Positions 47,867 through 57,182 of a stretch of DNA of 64,000 nucleotides are shown here, one piece after another. The stretch covers positions 124,001 to 188,000 of the forward strand of contig JAJQEI010000037.1 in NCBI GenBank assembly GCA_021201755.1. Reading direction: 5' to 3'. The notes beneath the pieces were generated by a model. That model had not been told where the DNA came from, made no database searches, and was given only the letters and a program-made list of their open reading frames with translations. Position 1 is the stretch's first letter. Each line of letters starts with the position of its first letter. Made by a program: the position numbers and the translations under genes. The stretch is from Ruminococcus sp. Its GTDB lineage: Bacteria > Bacillota > Clostridia > Oscillospirales > Ruminococcaceae.

Positions 47867-48016
47867 TTACTTTGTTTCTCTGTGCAGCGTATGCTTCCGG
47901 CAGAACTTGCAGTGCTTATTCATTTCAATCCGTTCCGGGTTGTTTCGCTTGTTCTTTTTGGTCACATAATTGCGGCGCTTGCACTCGGTACAAGCCAACG
48001 TGATTTTCACTCTCAT
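47867..48016 (-). CDS. rpmG: 50S ribosomal protein L33
   Basis: 49 residues from ATG 48016 (AGGAGGTG upstream); longer upstream frames are leader. [53 protein letters not shown] sequence has both Cys pairs (CTEC, CKFC), the zinc-binding form. First gene of the secE-nusG-rplKA cluster. Confidence 0.96.
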   Translation of the reverse strand: MRVKITLACTECKRRNYVTKKNKRNNPERIEMNKHCKFCRKHTLHRETK

Positions 48017-48198
48017 TATTCGGCACCTCCTGTTTGTTACTTCTCTGATGGGATTATCCCATAGAGCCGGAATTCGCTCTGCTGTATGCAATTGCATCTT
48101 CCACACATTTGCCTCCCTCTTGTATGCAGAAACACTTTCTGGAAATCGTTCGCTTCAAAAGTGCATAAAAATAACCTCTGCAATAAAGAGGTAAATAT

Positions 48199-48227
48199 AT
48201 TATATCATATGCGACTCGATTTGTCAA
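48199..48227 (-). promoter_or_regulatory. Promoter of rpmG-secE-nusG-rplKA operon
   Basis: Minus strand TTGACA (48227-48222) and TATAAT (48204-48199) with 17 bases between, a perfect consensus. A leader of about 175 bases follows before rpmG. Confidence 0.92.
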
Positions 48228-48318
48228 GGGCTATTTTAAAAAAATTTTGGAACAGCATTCGTTTTACAAGAAATCGCCTTTTTTTCGCATGAAATATCGA
48301 TTTTTTTGAAAAAGCACT

Positions 48319-48346
48319 TGCTTCTTTTTTTGATTTGTGATACAAT
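48319..48346 (+). promoter_or_regulatory. Promoter of ddl gene
   Basis: TTGCTT (48319-48324) and TACAAT (48341-48346), 16-base spacer, about 65 bases before ATG 48412. Confidence 0.6.
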
Positions 48347-48411
48347 AAATATATGTGACTTCTATGTGCAAAGCGTTTGAAGGAGAATTGATTTAGAAAG
48401 GAAAGTTATAT

Positions 48412-49482
48412 ATGGCAAAAACACGTGTAGCCGTACTTTTTGGCGGTGTATCCAGTGAACATGATATTTCTCTTATGTCTGCAGAAAATGTGATTCGCAG
48501 TATTCCTAAAAGCAAGTATGAGGTACTTTGCATTGGTATCACGAAAAAGGGTAGGTGGCTTTTTTTTCCAGGTGACTATAGCGAGATCTCTACCGGTCAG
48601 TGGGAACAGAATTCTGACTGCTGTGCGGCGATACTCTCGCCTGATCCCTTGCATGGTGGTATTATCGCCATTGAAAACGGGGAAACCTATATTAAAAAGG
48701 TAGATGTAGTTTTTCTGGTGCTTCACGGCAGAAATGGCGAGGATGGGCGCATACAGGGAATGCTGGAGATGGCACGAATTCCATACGTAGGATGTGGCGT
48801 ATTGAGTAGTGCTGTTTGTATGGATAAAGGTATGACACATATCGCACTGCAATATCACGGGATTCAAATGGCACGATGGGCTTGCGTGCATCAACGTGAA
48901 ATTGACAAGCTAGACGAAAAATGTATGGCAATAGAAGAGACATTAGGATTTCCACTGTTCGTGAAACCGGCAAACGCTGGTTCTTCTGTAGGCGTAAACA
49001 AGGCAAGTAATGAGGAATGTCTAAAAGAGGCGATTCAGATTGCCTTTACTCACGACGAAAAGGTGATTATCGAGGAATATATCGAGGGAACAGAATTAGA
49101 AGTTGCTGTCTTTGGTTATGATGCACCCTTCGCCTCCTATGTAGGTGAAATTGAACCCGCTGCAGAGTTTTATGATTTCGACGATAAGTATGTGAATGGC
49201 ACTTCCAAGCTGCACATCCCTGCACGGATTCCCGACGATATCTCCGAACGAATTCGGGTAATTGCTGTAGATGCTTACTCGAAATTGGGCTGTAAAGGTT
49301 TGGCTCGTGTGGATTTCTTCTTACGCAAGGACGGCAACGTGGTTTTGAACGAAATCAATACCATGCCCGGCTTTACAGGGATTAGTATGTATCCGAAACT
49401 GATGGAACATCTTGGCATGAGCCAAGAATATTTGGTGGATAAGCTTTTGGAACAGGCGATGGAAAATACTGCACGCAGCTAA
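48412..49482 (+). CDS. ddl: D-alanine--D-alanine ligase
   Basis: 356 residues, ATG-grasp fold. N-terminal VAVLFGGVSSEHDISLMSA, PLFVKPANAGSSVGVNKAS (ATP-binding), EEYIEGTELEVAVFG, and VDFFLRKDGNVVLNEINTMPGFTGISMYPKLM (metal-binding end). It joins two D-Ala for peptidoglycan precursors in the cytoplasm. Length and insert pattern are near the VanG/Ddl group with a longer middle part; I see no reason to call D-Ala-D-Ser or D-Lac activity. Starts an operon with murI, both wall-precursor genes. Confidence 0.95.
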   Translation: MAKTRVAVLFGGVSSEHDISLMSAENVIRSIPKSKYEVLCIGITKKGRWLFFPGDYSEISTGQWEQNSDCCAAILSPDPLHGGIIAIENGETYIKKVDVVFLVLHGRNGEDGRIQGMLEMARIPYVGCGVLSSAVCMDKGMTHIALQYHGIQMARWACVHQREIDKLDEKCMAIEETLGFPLFVKPANAGSSVGVNKASNEECLKEAIQIAFTHDEKVIIEEYIEGTELEVAVFGYDAPFASYVGEIEPAAEFYDFDDKYVNGTSKLHIPARIPDDISERIRVIAVDAYSKLGCKGLARVDFFLRKDGNVVLNEINTMPGFTGISMYPKLMEHLGMSQEYLVDKLLEQAMENTARS

Positions 49483-49496
49483 TTGGGAGAACGAGA

Positions 49497-50303
49497 ATGA
49501 AGAATGATGCAATTGGAGTGTTTGACTCTGGACTCGGTGGACTTACAGCAGTGAAGGAACTGAATGCCATTTTGCCCCATGAGAATATTATCTATTTTGG
49601 TGACACCGCACGGATTCCCTATGGAGGACGCAGTCCGGAAACGGTAATGCGCTATGCGAAAGAGGATGCGGCGTTTTTGCGGCAGCACGCTGTAAAAATG
49701 ATTATTGCTGCCTGTGGCACGGTGAGTTCCGTGGTAGGGGATTGTCCGTTTATTATAGATATGCCTTTTACTGGCGTTGTGTGCCCCACTGTCCGGACGG
49801 CAGTGAAAGAGACACACAATGGAAAAATCGGTGTTATCGGCACACTTGCGACAGTGCGCAGCGGCAGCTATGAAAAAGAAATTAGTCGCCTAGATCCGAA
49901 TATTGTTGTGACGGCACAGTCCTGTCCGATGTTTGTGCATTTGGTGGAAAATGGATACACTGATTTTGAAAATCCGGTGACACGGCTTATAGCAGAGGAA
50001 TATCTGACACCGGTGCGGGAAGCTGGCGTAGATACGTTGATTTTGGGATGCACCCATTATCCTGTGATTCGAGATATTATTGCCGATTTGATGGGAGATG
50101 GAGTGAAGCTGATTTCCTCTGGCGCAGAGGCGGCGAAATATGCAAGATGCTGTTTAGAAGAACAAGACCTGCTTGCTGATCGTGAGACAGACGGAGAGAA
50201 TACCTATTACGTCAGCGACAGCACGGAACAGTTTGTGGAAAATGCGGGACATTTTCTGGAACAGAATGTAGTGGGAAAGGTTTTTCGCTGTAGCTTGCAA
50301 TAA
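49497..50303 (+). CDS. murI: Glutamate racemase
   Basis: 268 residues. N-terminal IGVFDSGLGGLTAVKEL, phosphate loop GDTARIPYGGRS, first catalytic Cys in IIAACGTVSS and second in LILGCTHYPVI. In most family members the residue after the first Cys is Asn (ACNT); here it is Gly. The rest of the fold is typical. It makes D-glutamate for peptidoglycan. RBS GGGAG lies before the start; 14 bases follow ddl. Confidence 0.95.
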   Translation: MKNDAIGVFDSGLGGLTAVKELNAILPHENIIYFGDTARIPYGGRSPETVMRYAKEDAAFLRQHAVKMIIAACGTVSSVVGDCPFIIDMPFTGVVCPTVRTAVKETHNGKIGVIGTLATVRSGSYEKEISRLDPNIVVTAQSCPMFVHLVENGYTDFENPVTRLIAEEYLTPVREAGVDTLILGCTHYPVIRDIIADLMGDGVKLISSGAEAAKYARCCLEEQDLLADRETDGENTYYVSDSTEQFVENAGHFLEQNVVGKVFRCSLQ

Positions 50304-50323
50304 TACGAAAAGGAATGGGATAC

Positions 50324-50773
50324 ATGGACGTTTTGATTACCTTGGAGAACGCACAAATCTCAGAGGATGGGGAAGAGAAGAAAATAGAATTGATTGCAGT
50401 AGGGGAATGTCAATGGAAAGAAGATGGTACACTAGAATTATCCTATCCGGATTCTGAAATTACCGGATTTTCTGGATCGAAGACGATCATTCGTGTAACG
50501 CCGGAAATGCTGGTAACCGTGACACGTGGTGGACTCATTGTCTCGAATCTTACAATGGAAGAAGGAAAGAAACATTATAATCTTTATCGGACGCCCTTTG
50601 GTGAAATGTTACTCGGCATTCAGGCGAAGAAGCTGTACATGGAACGGCGAGAAAATGGGGGCATCTTGCGGTTACATTATGTGGTGGATACCAATGCTTT
50701 GATCATATCGGAAGATCATATTGAGTTAACTTGGGAAGAACAGCCAAAGCATGTGGCACAAGAGTCACTTTAA
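50324..50773 (+). CDS. DUF1934 (YwiB-like) beta-barrel protein
   Basis: 149 residues; ATG 50324 is preferred because AAAAGGAATGGG is then well spaced. Alternating beta strands (VLITLENAQI, TLELSYPDSEITGFSGSKTIIRV, LRLHYVVDTNALIISEDHIELTW) fit the DUF1934 lipocalin-like fold. In Firmicutes this gene usually lies before argS, as it does here. Role unknown. Confidence 0.82.
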   Translation: MDVLITLENAQISEDGEEKKIELIAVGECQWKEDGTLELSYPDSEITGFSGSKTIIRVTPEMLVTVTRGGLIVSNLTMEEGKKHYNLYRTPFGEMLLGIQAKKLYMERRENGGILRLHYVVDTNALIISEDHIELTWEEQPKHVAQESL

Positions 50774-50811
50774 TTATTTTATTATCATTATATTAAAAAA
50801 GGAAAATGTGT

Positions 50812-52500
50812 ATGGATTGTATCAAACAAGCGTCGGAAACACTTCGTCAGCTGTTGTTGGATGGCTTGGGACAGCTGGTAGCAGCGGAGAAAATTCCAGC
50901 AGTACCGATTCCATCGTTTCAAGTGGAAATTCCTGCGGATAAAGCCCACGGCGACTTTGCTGCAAATGTTGTATTAGTCAGCGCAAAAGTGTTTCGCATG
51001 GCACCGAAAAAAATTGCGGTATTGTTGTTGGAGGCAGTACCGTTGGAAGGAACAATTTTTGAACGAGCCGAGGTGGCAGGTCCTGGATTTCTGAATTTCT
51101 TCTTGAAGCAGCAGTGGTTTGCGGATGTGGTTCAGACAGTGTTGACCGAAAAAGAACAGTATGGCAAGACTCAAACCGGTTGTGGAAAGCGTGTTCTGGT
51201 AGAATTTGTTTCTGCAAACCCTACGGGGCCGATGCATATTGGCAATGCGAGGGGCGGTGCATTGGGCGATAGTCTGGCAGAAATTTTAAGCTGGACGGGT
51301 TGGAATGTGGAACGTGAGTTCTATGTTAATGATGCCGGTAACCAGATTGAAAAGTTCGCTACGTCGTTGGAGGTACGCTATCTACAGCACTTTGATTCTT
51401 CTGTAGAAATGCCGGAGGATGCTTATCAGGGTGCGGATATTGTGGAATATGCTGAAAATTTTATTGCAGAACATGGTGATGCCTATGTGCAGACAGATGC
51501 AAAAAAACGGCGGGATGCATTGGTTGCGTACGCACTACCACAGAATATTGCAGGTTTGGAACGTGACTTGAAAAAGTATCGGATTGTCTATGATAACTGG
51601 TTTCGGGAGAGTACGCTGCACCAAAACGGCAGAGTACAGTGGGTTATTGATGAATTGACAAGACGTGGTTGTACTTATGAAAAAGAAGGTGCCATTTGGT
51701 TTCAGGCAGAGCAGTTTGGCGCAGATAAGGACTTCGTCTTGGTGCGTGCCAATGGAATCCCTACCTATGTGGTGCCGGATATTGCCTACCATTATGATAA
51801 ATTAATGGTACGCAATTTCGATAAGGCAATTGATATTCTAGGTGCAGACCACCACGGCTATGTGCCACGATTGAAAGCTGCATTGAAAGCGTTAGGTGTC
51901 GATACCGATCGTCTTGATGTGGTGCTAATGCAAATGGTTATGCTCATGCGTGATGGCGAGGCAATTAAACTGTCGAAGCGCAGTGGAAAGGCAATTACAC
52001 TGGTAACACTGCTGGATGAAATTCCACTGGATGCGGCACGGTTTTTCTTTAATACTCGTGAGGCAAATTCACACTTTGAATTCGATTTGGATCTGGCAGT
52101 GGAAAAATCTTCGCAAAATCCTGTGTATTACGTTCAGTATGCCCACGCCCGTATTTGTAGTTTGATGCGTACTATGGCGGAGGAGGGACTGACGCAGGAG
52201 CAGTGTGATGCAAAAAATCTGACTTTGCTGACACATCCGACAGAAATCGAGCTGATTCGCCATTTAGCGACATTGCCCTCTGAATTGGATACTGCAGCAA
52301 GGCAGTATGATCCGTCAAGGGTCACAAAATATGTGGTGGAGCTGGCAACCATGTTCCATCGATTTTATGATGCGTGCAGCATGAAATATGCTGAAACTTC
52401 AGAAATACAGCAGGCACGGCTGCTGCTCAGCGGAGCGGTATGTCAAGTGATTTCTAATTGCTTACGGATTCTAAAAGTGACTTGTCCTGAGAAAATGTGA
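50812..52500 (+). CDS. argS: Arginyl-tRNA synthetase
   Basis: 562 residues. ATG 50812 is preferred to 50806 because AAAAAAGGA is then 8 bases away. N-terminal ArgRS domain, HIGH motif within NPTGPMHIGNARGGALGD, second signature IKLSKRSGKAITL (KMSKS-like), YVQYAHARICSLMR in the anticodon-binding helices and a C-terminal KVTCPEKM. Class I enzyme that charges tRNA-Arg. Intact. Confidence 0.97.
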   Translation: MDCIKQASETLRQLLLDGLGQLVAAEKIPAVPIPSFQVEIPADKAHGDFAANVVLVSAKVFRMAPKKIAVLLLEAVPLEGTIFERAEVAGPGFLNFFLKQQWFADVVQTVLTEKEQYGKTQTGCGKRVLVEFVSANPTGPMHIGNARGGALGDSLAEILSWTGWNVEREFYVNDAGNQIEKFATSLEVRYLQHFDSSVEMPEDAYQGADIVEYAENFIAEHGDAYVQTDAKKRRDALVAYALPQNIAGLERDLKKYRIVYDNWFRESTLHQNGRVQWVIDELTRRGCTYEKEGAIWFQAEQFGADKDFVLVRANGIPTYVVPDIAYHYDKLMVRNFDKAIDILGADHHGYVPRLKAALKALGVDTDRLDVVLMQMVMLMRDGEAIKLSKRSGKAITLVTLLDEIPLDAARFFFNTREANSHFEFDLDLAVEKSSQNPVYYVQYAHARICSLMRTMAEEGLTQEQCDAKNLTLLTHPTEIELIRHLATLPSELDTAARQYDPSRVTKYVVELATMFHRFYDACSMKYAETSEIQQARLLLSGAVCQVISNCLRILKVTCPEKM

Positions 52501-52732
52501 GGATTTTGTTCCAAAAAGTCATCAGTACGTGAAAAAGATTACATTTGCGTTACAATGCAAATAGTAAAAAAAGTATTTTATGTGATGAAACAGGAAAAAG
52601 CATCGGTGATACATAAAAAACTACGGAAAGTTTAATGTTGAGTTCACAAACTAAGCCGTGAAATATGTTATAATTTGTAATATATTGAACTTGGCGGAGC
52701 TTGTGCTAGATTGTTTAGAAAGGGAGTTCCAT

Positions 52733-53818
52733 ATGTCAAATAAACTATTTCAAGGGTTGGTACATCAAATGCGTGACGCCGTTGGCGTAACGATCGGTGT
52801 TGTAGATGAGTCAGCGACTATTATTGCTTGCAGCGATTTGAATTGGGTGGGGACAACGAATGAGTTTGTTTCTTTGGATTTGAATGATGTTCACGATATC
52901 TTTATTCGTGACGGCTATACTTATAAGCCGTTTGGTTCTCGTACAAAGCCGGAGTATGCGGTTTTTGTGGAGGGCATGGATGATAATGCTGCAAAGTATG
53001 CGAACATTTTAGCAATTTCGCTGTTTAATATCAAGCAATATTATGATAAAAAGTATGATCAAAATAATTTCATCAAAAATATTGTTCTGGACAATATTTT
53101 ACCTGGAGACATTGTTATCAAAGCACAGGAGCTGCACTTTAACGTAGAAGTGAGCCGTGTGATATTGCTCATTCGGATCGTTTCGGCGAACGATGTTTCA
53201 GCATATGATGTCATCCAAAACCTATTCCCAGATAAAAACAAAGATTTTGTGTTTACGATTTCTGAAACGGATATTGTTTTGGTGAAAGAAATCAAGGAGT
53301 CGGTGGATACAAAGGATTTGGAAAAGTTGGCGAGATCTATCGCAGATACTCTGAGTTCAGAATTTTATACTCGTGTCAATGTAGGGATTGGAACAATTGT
53401 AACTGGTGTAAAGGAATTGTCTCGCTCGTTCAAGGAGTCACAAATAGCTTTGGAAGTAGGAAAGGTATTTGACGCCGATAAGGCAATTGTCAGCTATGAC
53501 AATCTGGGAATTGCTCGTTTGATTTATAATCTGCCGACAACCCTGTGTGAGACGTTCCTCCACGAAGTGTTTAAGCGTGGCAGTATTGAATCACTGGATC
53601 ATGAAACGTTGTTTACGATTCAGAAATTTTTTGAAAACAACTTGAATGTGTCGGAAACCTCCCGAAAGCTATTCGTACACCGAAATACTCTGGTGTACCG
53701 ATTGGAAAAAATTAAGAAGCTGACGGGACTTGATTTGCGAGAATTTGATCATGCAATTATCTTTAAGATTGCGCTGATGGTTAAGAAATATCTTTCCGTA
53801 AATCCGGCAAAATTTTAA
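52733..53818 (+). CDS. CdaR/PucR-family transcriptional regulator
   Basis: 361 residues from ATG 52733, with AAAGGGAG upstream and a TATAAT near 52667. An N-terminal sensor (MSNKLFQGLVHQMRDAVGVTIGVVDESATIIACSDL) resembles sugar-diacid recognition and GAF-like domains. A middle GGDEF-like part follows (YTRVNVGIGTIVTGVKELSRSFKESQIALEVG). The C-terminal PucR HTH is clear: FENNLNVSETSRKLFVHRNTLVYRLEKIKKLTGLD. The ligand and targets are unknown. It sits just upstream of ftsE, the same place as in many Clostridia, but may be separate in function. Confidence 0.85.
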   Translation: MSNKLFQGLVHQMRDAVGVTIGVVDESATIIACSDLNWVGTTNEFVSLDLNDVHDIFIRDGYTYKPFGSRTKPEYAVFVEGMDDNAAKYANILAISLFNIKQYYDKKYDQNNFIKNIVLDNILPGDIVIKAQELHFNVEVSRVILLIRIVSANDVSAYDVIQNLFPDKNKDFVFTISETDIVLVKEIKESVDTKDLEKLARSIADTLSSEFYTRVNVGIGTIVTGVKELSRSFKESQIALEVGKVFDADKAIVSYDNLGIARLIYNLPTTLCETFLHEVFKRGSIESLDHETLFTIQKFFENNLNVSETSRKLFVHRNTLVYRLEKIKKLTGLDLREFDHAIIFKIALMVKKYLSVNPAKF

Positions 53819-53865
53819 ATGGATGAATGCGACTGAAACAGTCGCATGAAAGGATGTGTGCAAGC

Positions 53866-54555
53866 TTGGTTGAACTGAAAGATGTTTCCGTAACATATTT
53901 CAGTGGTGTAGATGCACTACACCATGTTAATGTCAAAATCAACGACGGAGACTTTGCTTTCGTAGTTGGGCCTTCTGGTGCAGGAAAAAGCACCATGATT
54001 AAGTTGATTCTCAAAGAAATTAACCCCACAAGCGGTTCGATTACCGTAAACGGCTACAATCTGAATCATCTGCGTCGTCGTCGTATTCCTGCACTGCGCC
54101 GCACGATTGGATTTGTTTTTCAAGATTTTCGCCTGATTTCATCGATGACAGTTTATGAGAACGTGGCGTTTGTGCTGCGAGTTATTGATGCACCTGTGAA
54201 GTATATCCGGAAGCGAGTCCCTTATGTGATAGGACTGGTGGGACTTTCTGATAAGAAAGATGTTTATCCGGATCAACTCTCCGGTGGTGAGATGCAGCGT
54301 GTGGCAATTGCTAGGGCATTGGTCAATGACCCTCAGCTAATTATTGCAGATGAACCTACTGGAAATATCGATCCGGTGTTGTCTTATGAAATTGTACAAC
54401 TGTTGCAGGGCATCAACAATATCGGAACGACAATTCTGATGGTTACCCACGATCATGCCCTCGTCAAAGAATTCGGTGGGCGTGTTATCAATATCGAGCA
54501 AGGTTATGTGAAATTCGACGAACTGATTGGAGGGAATCTAATCAATGAAGTTTAG
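53866..54555 (+). CDS. ftsE: Cell-division ATP-binding protein FtsE
   Basis: 229 residues. TTG 53866 is chosen because LVELKDVSVTYFSGVDAL is the family's N-terminus and AAAGGATG lies upstream. ABC motifs: Walker A GPSGAGKST, Q-loop FVFQDFRLI, signature LSGGEMQRV, Walker B LIIADEPTGNID, and switch His in THDH. With FtsX it transmits division signals across the membrane to a wall hydrolase. It overlaps ftsX by 11 bases. Confidence 0.96.
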   Translation: MVELKDVSVTYFSGVDALHHVNVKINDGDFAFVVGPSGAGKSTMIKLILKEINPTSGSITVNGYNLNHLRRRRIPALRRTIGFVFQDFRLISSMTVYENVAFVLRVIDAPVKYIRKRVPYVIGLVGLSDKKDVYPDQLSGGEMQRVAIARALVNDPQLIIADEPTGNIDPVLSYEIVQLLQGINNIGTTILMVTHDHALVKEFGGRVINIEQGYVKFDELIGGNLINEV

Positions 54556-55450
54556 TGGTGTCAGGTATCTTGCAGGTCAGGGTGTAGAAAATATTTGGAA
54601 AAATAAAATGATGGCATTTGCTTCATTTTGCGTATTACTGGTCTCGATCCTCTTGGTAGGAATGTCTATTCTGTTTTATATGAACCTAAGCTCCATAATT
54701 AGTGGCATTGAGGACAAAAACGAGGTGATTGTCTATTTAAATGAGGACACAACTAATGAAGAAGTAGTGGAATTTCGATCAAAGCTCGAACAGATTGACA
54801 ACATCAGCAGCATTAGCTTTTACTCGAAAGAACAGGCATTTGAAGATTTGAAAGAGAGTATGTCGGATTATGAGATGCTGTTCGACTCTCTTGGAGACGA
54901 TAATCCGTTGATTGATGGGTATCGTATTCGCATTGACGATATTTCGATTATTTCTACTACAATAGTAGAAATTAATGAGTTGGATCATATTTATTCGATT
55001 CGTGCGCCCATGGATTTTGTAAACTTGTTGACGGAACTGCGAAAAACAGTTAGTATTATATTCGGCGTAATTATTGTTGCGTTGGTTGCAATTTCGGTTG
55101 TTATTGTCTCTAACGCAACAAAAGCAAGCGTGTTTGCACGACGGGAAGAAATTCAAATTATGAAGTATGTCGGTGCGACGAATTCATTTATTTGCTTTCC
55201 GTTCTTTATAGAGGGTATAGTGACCGGATTACTCGCTGGTGGCATAGCCTTGGTTATTACATGGCTTGGATATGATTCGCTGGTAGGACTTTTGACTGGT
55301 CAAACAGATATTTTATCTGTGATTGGTATGGGAAGCATCATACCTTTCCAAGATGTCGCATGGAAAGTGACAATTGCTTATTTATTGTCGGGTACGTTGT
55401 TTGGCGCATTTGGCAGTATGGTTTCTATGCGAAAGCATTTAAACGTCTGA
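54545..55450 (+). CDS. ftsX: Cell-division membrane protein FtsX
   Basis: 301 residues. Helix 1 (about 22-45), a large external loop (about 50-165) with DKNEVIVYLNEDTTNEEVVEF, then three more helices, the last ending near residue 290. The loop would bind the coiled coil of the hydrolase encoded next. FtsEX-hydrolase gating of wall cutting is established in other Firmicutes (PcsB, CwlO); its use here is inferred from gene order. Confidence 0.95.
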   Translation: MKFSGVRYLAGQGVENIWKNKMMAFASFCVLLVSILLVGMSILFYMNLSSIISGIEDKNEVIVYLNEDTTNEEVVEFRSKLEQIDNISSISFYSKEQAFEDLKESMSDYEMLFDSLGDDNPLIDGYRIRIDDISIISTTIVEINELDHIYSIRAPMDFVNLLTELRKTVSIIFGVIIVALVAISVVIVSNATKASVFARREEIQIMKYVGATNSFICFPFFIEGIVTGLLAGGIALVITWLGYDSLVGLLTGQTDILSVIGMGSIIPFQDVAWKVTIAYLLSGTLFGAFGSMVSMRKHLNV

Positions 55451-55467
55451 GGAGGCATTTCGATTTT

Positions 55468-57033
55468 ATGAGTAATCAGAAGTACAAAAAAAATCATTCA
55501 AAGAAAACAAAAGCACTTCGTGCAGTTAGCGGTATTGTCTGTCTGTCGATGCTTGCGACAAGTCTTGCCGCAACGTCTGATTGGGCACCACTTCGGGATA
55601 TTCCAGTTTCGGCAATGACACTGGAAGAACTACAAGAAGAGCGTGAAGCAAATGAGGCAAAGATTGCAGAAAAACAGGCAGAATTGGATTCATTGCAATC
55701 GGATTTAGATGAAAATGAAGAATATCAAGAAGTGTTACAAGAAAAAATTGCCTTACAGCAGGACAACTTGGAGATTGTAAACGAAGAGCTGAGCCGCATT
55801 AGCGATTCCATTGATGAAACGACTGCAACGATTGAAAGGACAGAAGACGAAATCGTTGTTATGGAAGCAGACATTGAAGTTGGCTTAGATGAATTTAAGC
55901 AGCGGCTGCGTGCAATGTATGTACAGGGGAACGATAGCTTGGCATCTGTACTGGTTGGAGCAACAGATTTCTATGATTTGTTGTCGAAATACGAGTTGAT
56001 TTCTCATGTGGCACAGCATGATAATGATCTTGTCAATGGCTTAAAAGAATCTTTGGAAGAATGCAATGCCAAGAAAGAGGAACTGGAAGAGCAGAAAACA
56101 ACGCTGATAGAACAACAAGACGAACAAAAAGAAAAGAAAGAAGAATTTACAGAACAGTTAGAAGCACTACAGGATACATATTCTGAAACAACTGAGGCAC
56201 AGGAGGCTTTGGCACGGGAACAGGAACAGTTAAACCAAGATGTGGAAGATCTGGAAGCGACGAATGATGTTCTTGATGCAGAAGAAGAAGAAATTCAGGC
56301 TGCGATTGCACAGGCGGCAAAGGAAGAAGAAGAACGGAAGGCGGCAGAAGAAGCCGCTGCGGCTGCGGAAGCAGCAGTGGCAGATAACTCCGAAAGTTCC
56401 TCTGAATCGGAATTTAGCATAAGCACAAATACAGGTTCGAGCAGTTCTTCCAGCAGCACATCGAAGAATTCTACTTCTAGTAATTCCGGCAGTAGCTCGT
56501 CTTCGAGCAGTTCCAGCTCGTCAAAGGCAACGACCGCTGCAACCACTGCTGCAACAACGGCTTCTACAACAACGACTACAACTTCGTCTTCCAGCAGCAG
56601 TTCTAGCAGCTCCAGTTCTGGTTTTGCTTGGCCAAACCCTAGTAGCTATGTCGTCTCCAGTGGCTTCGGCAGTCGATGGAGTACGAATCATAATGGTATT
56701 GACATCGCAGGTGGTAACGCTGGCACGGCTGTTGTAGCTTCGAAGAGTGGTACAGTAATTAAAGTAGTGAGTGGTTGTACCCATAACTATGCGAAATCTT
56801 CCAGCTGTGGCTGTGGCGGTGGCTATGGAAACTATGTAATTATCCAGCATGACAGCACATATACGACATTGTATGGACATATGGCGTCGGTTACTGTTTC
56901 AGTTGGTGACACCGTTTCACAGGGTCAGACCATCGGTTACGTGGGAAGCACCGGTTATTCTACCGGATTTCACTTGCACTTTGAAATCCGTGTCAACGGT
57001 ACGGCAGTTGATCCAATGACGTATTTGGGGTAA
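55468..57033 (+). CDS. PcsB/EnvC-like murein hydrolase activator with M23 peptidase domain
   Basis: 521 residues from ATG 55468 (GAGGAGG upstream). Export signal (about 25-45), long coiled coil (about 55-290, LEELQEEREANEAKIAEKQAELDSL to EEERKAAEEAAAAAEAA), a Ser/Thr-rich linker of about 90 residues, then a LytM/M23 domain: GFGSRWSTNHNGIDIAGG with His and Asp ligands, and the end HLHFEIRVNGTAVDP. The zinc ligands are present, so it may cut peptidoglycan itself. Its place right after ftsX marks it as the extracellular partner of FtsEX. Confidence 0.93.
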   Translation: MSNQKYKKNHSKKTKALRAVSGIVCLSMLATSLAATSDWAPLRDIPVSAMTLEELQEEREANEAKIAEKQAELDSLQSDLDENEEYQEVLQEKIALQQDNLEIVNEELSRISDSIDETTATIERTEDEIVVMEADIEVGLDEFKQRLRAMYVQGNDSLASVLVGATDFYDLLSKYELISHVAQHDNDLVNGLKESLEECNAKKEELEEQKTTLIEQQDEQKEKKEEFTEQLEALQDTYSETTEAQEALAREQEQLNQDVEDLEATNDVLDAEEEEIQAAIAQAAKEEEERKAAEEAAAAAEAAVADNSESSSESEFSISTNTGSSSSSSSTSKNSTSSNSGSSSSSSSSSSSKATTAATTAATTASTTTTTTSSSSSSSSSSSSGFAWPNPSSYVVSSGFGSRWSTNHNGIDIAGGNAGTAVVASKSGTVIKVVSGCTHNYAKSSSCGCGGGYGNYVIIQHDSTYTTLYGHMASVTVSVGDTVSQGQTIGYVGSTGYSTGFHLHFEIRVNGTAVDPMTYLG

Positions 57034-57182
57034 TGGATGTATAAAATGAAGAAGTGATGTATAAGATAAGATGCACCGTGTTCGGAAAAGTTCCGGACAC
57101 GTTGTGTATCGGAAAGGACAGAGGTGAGATTTTAGACTGTTGTCTTTTTTCTTTTCTGATTGAGAAATGAGGTTTTGTGACA

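Noticed and set aside
48518..48894. Open frames on both strands inside ddl
   Set aside because: They are shadows of a conserved, full-length ddl gene.
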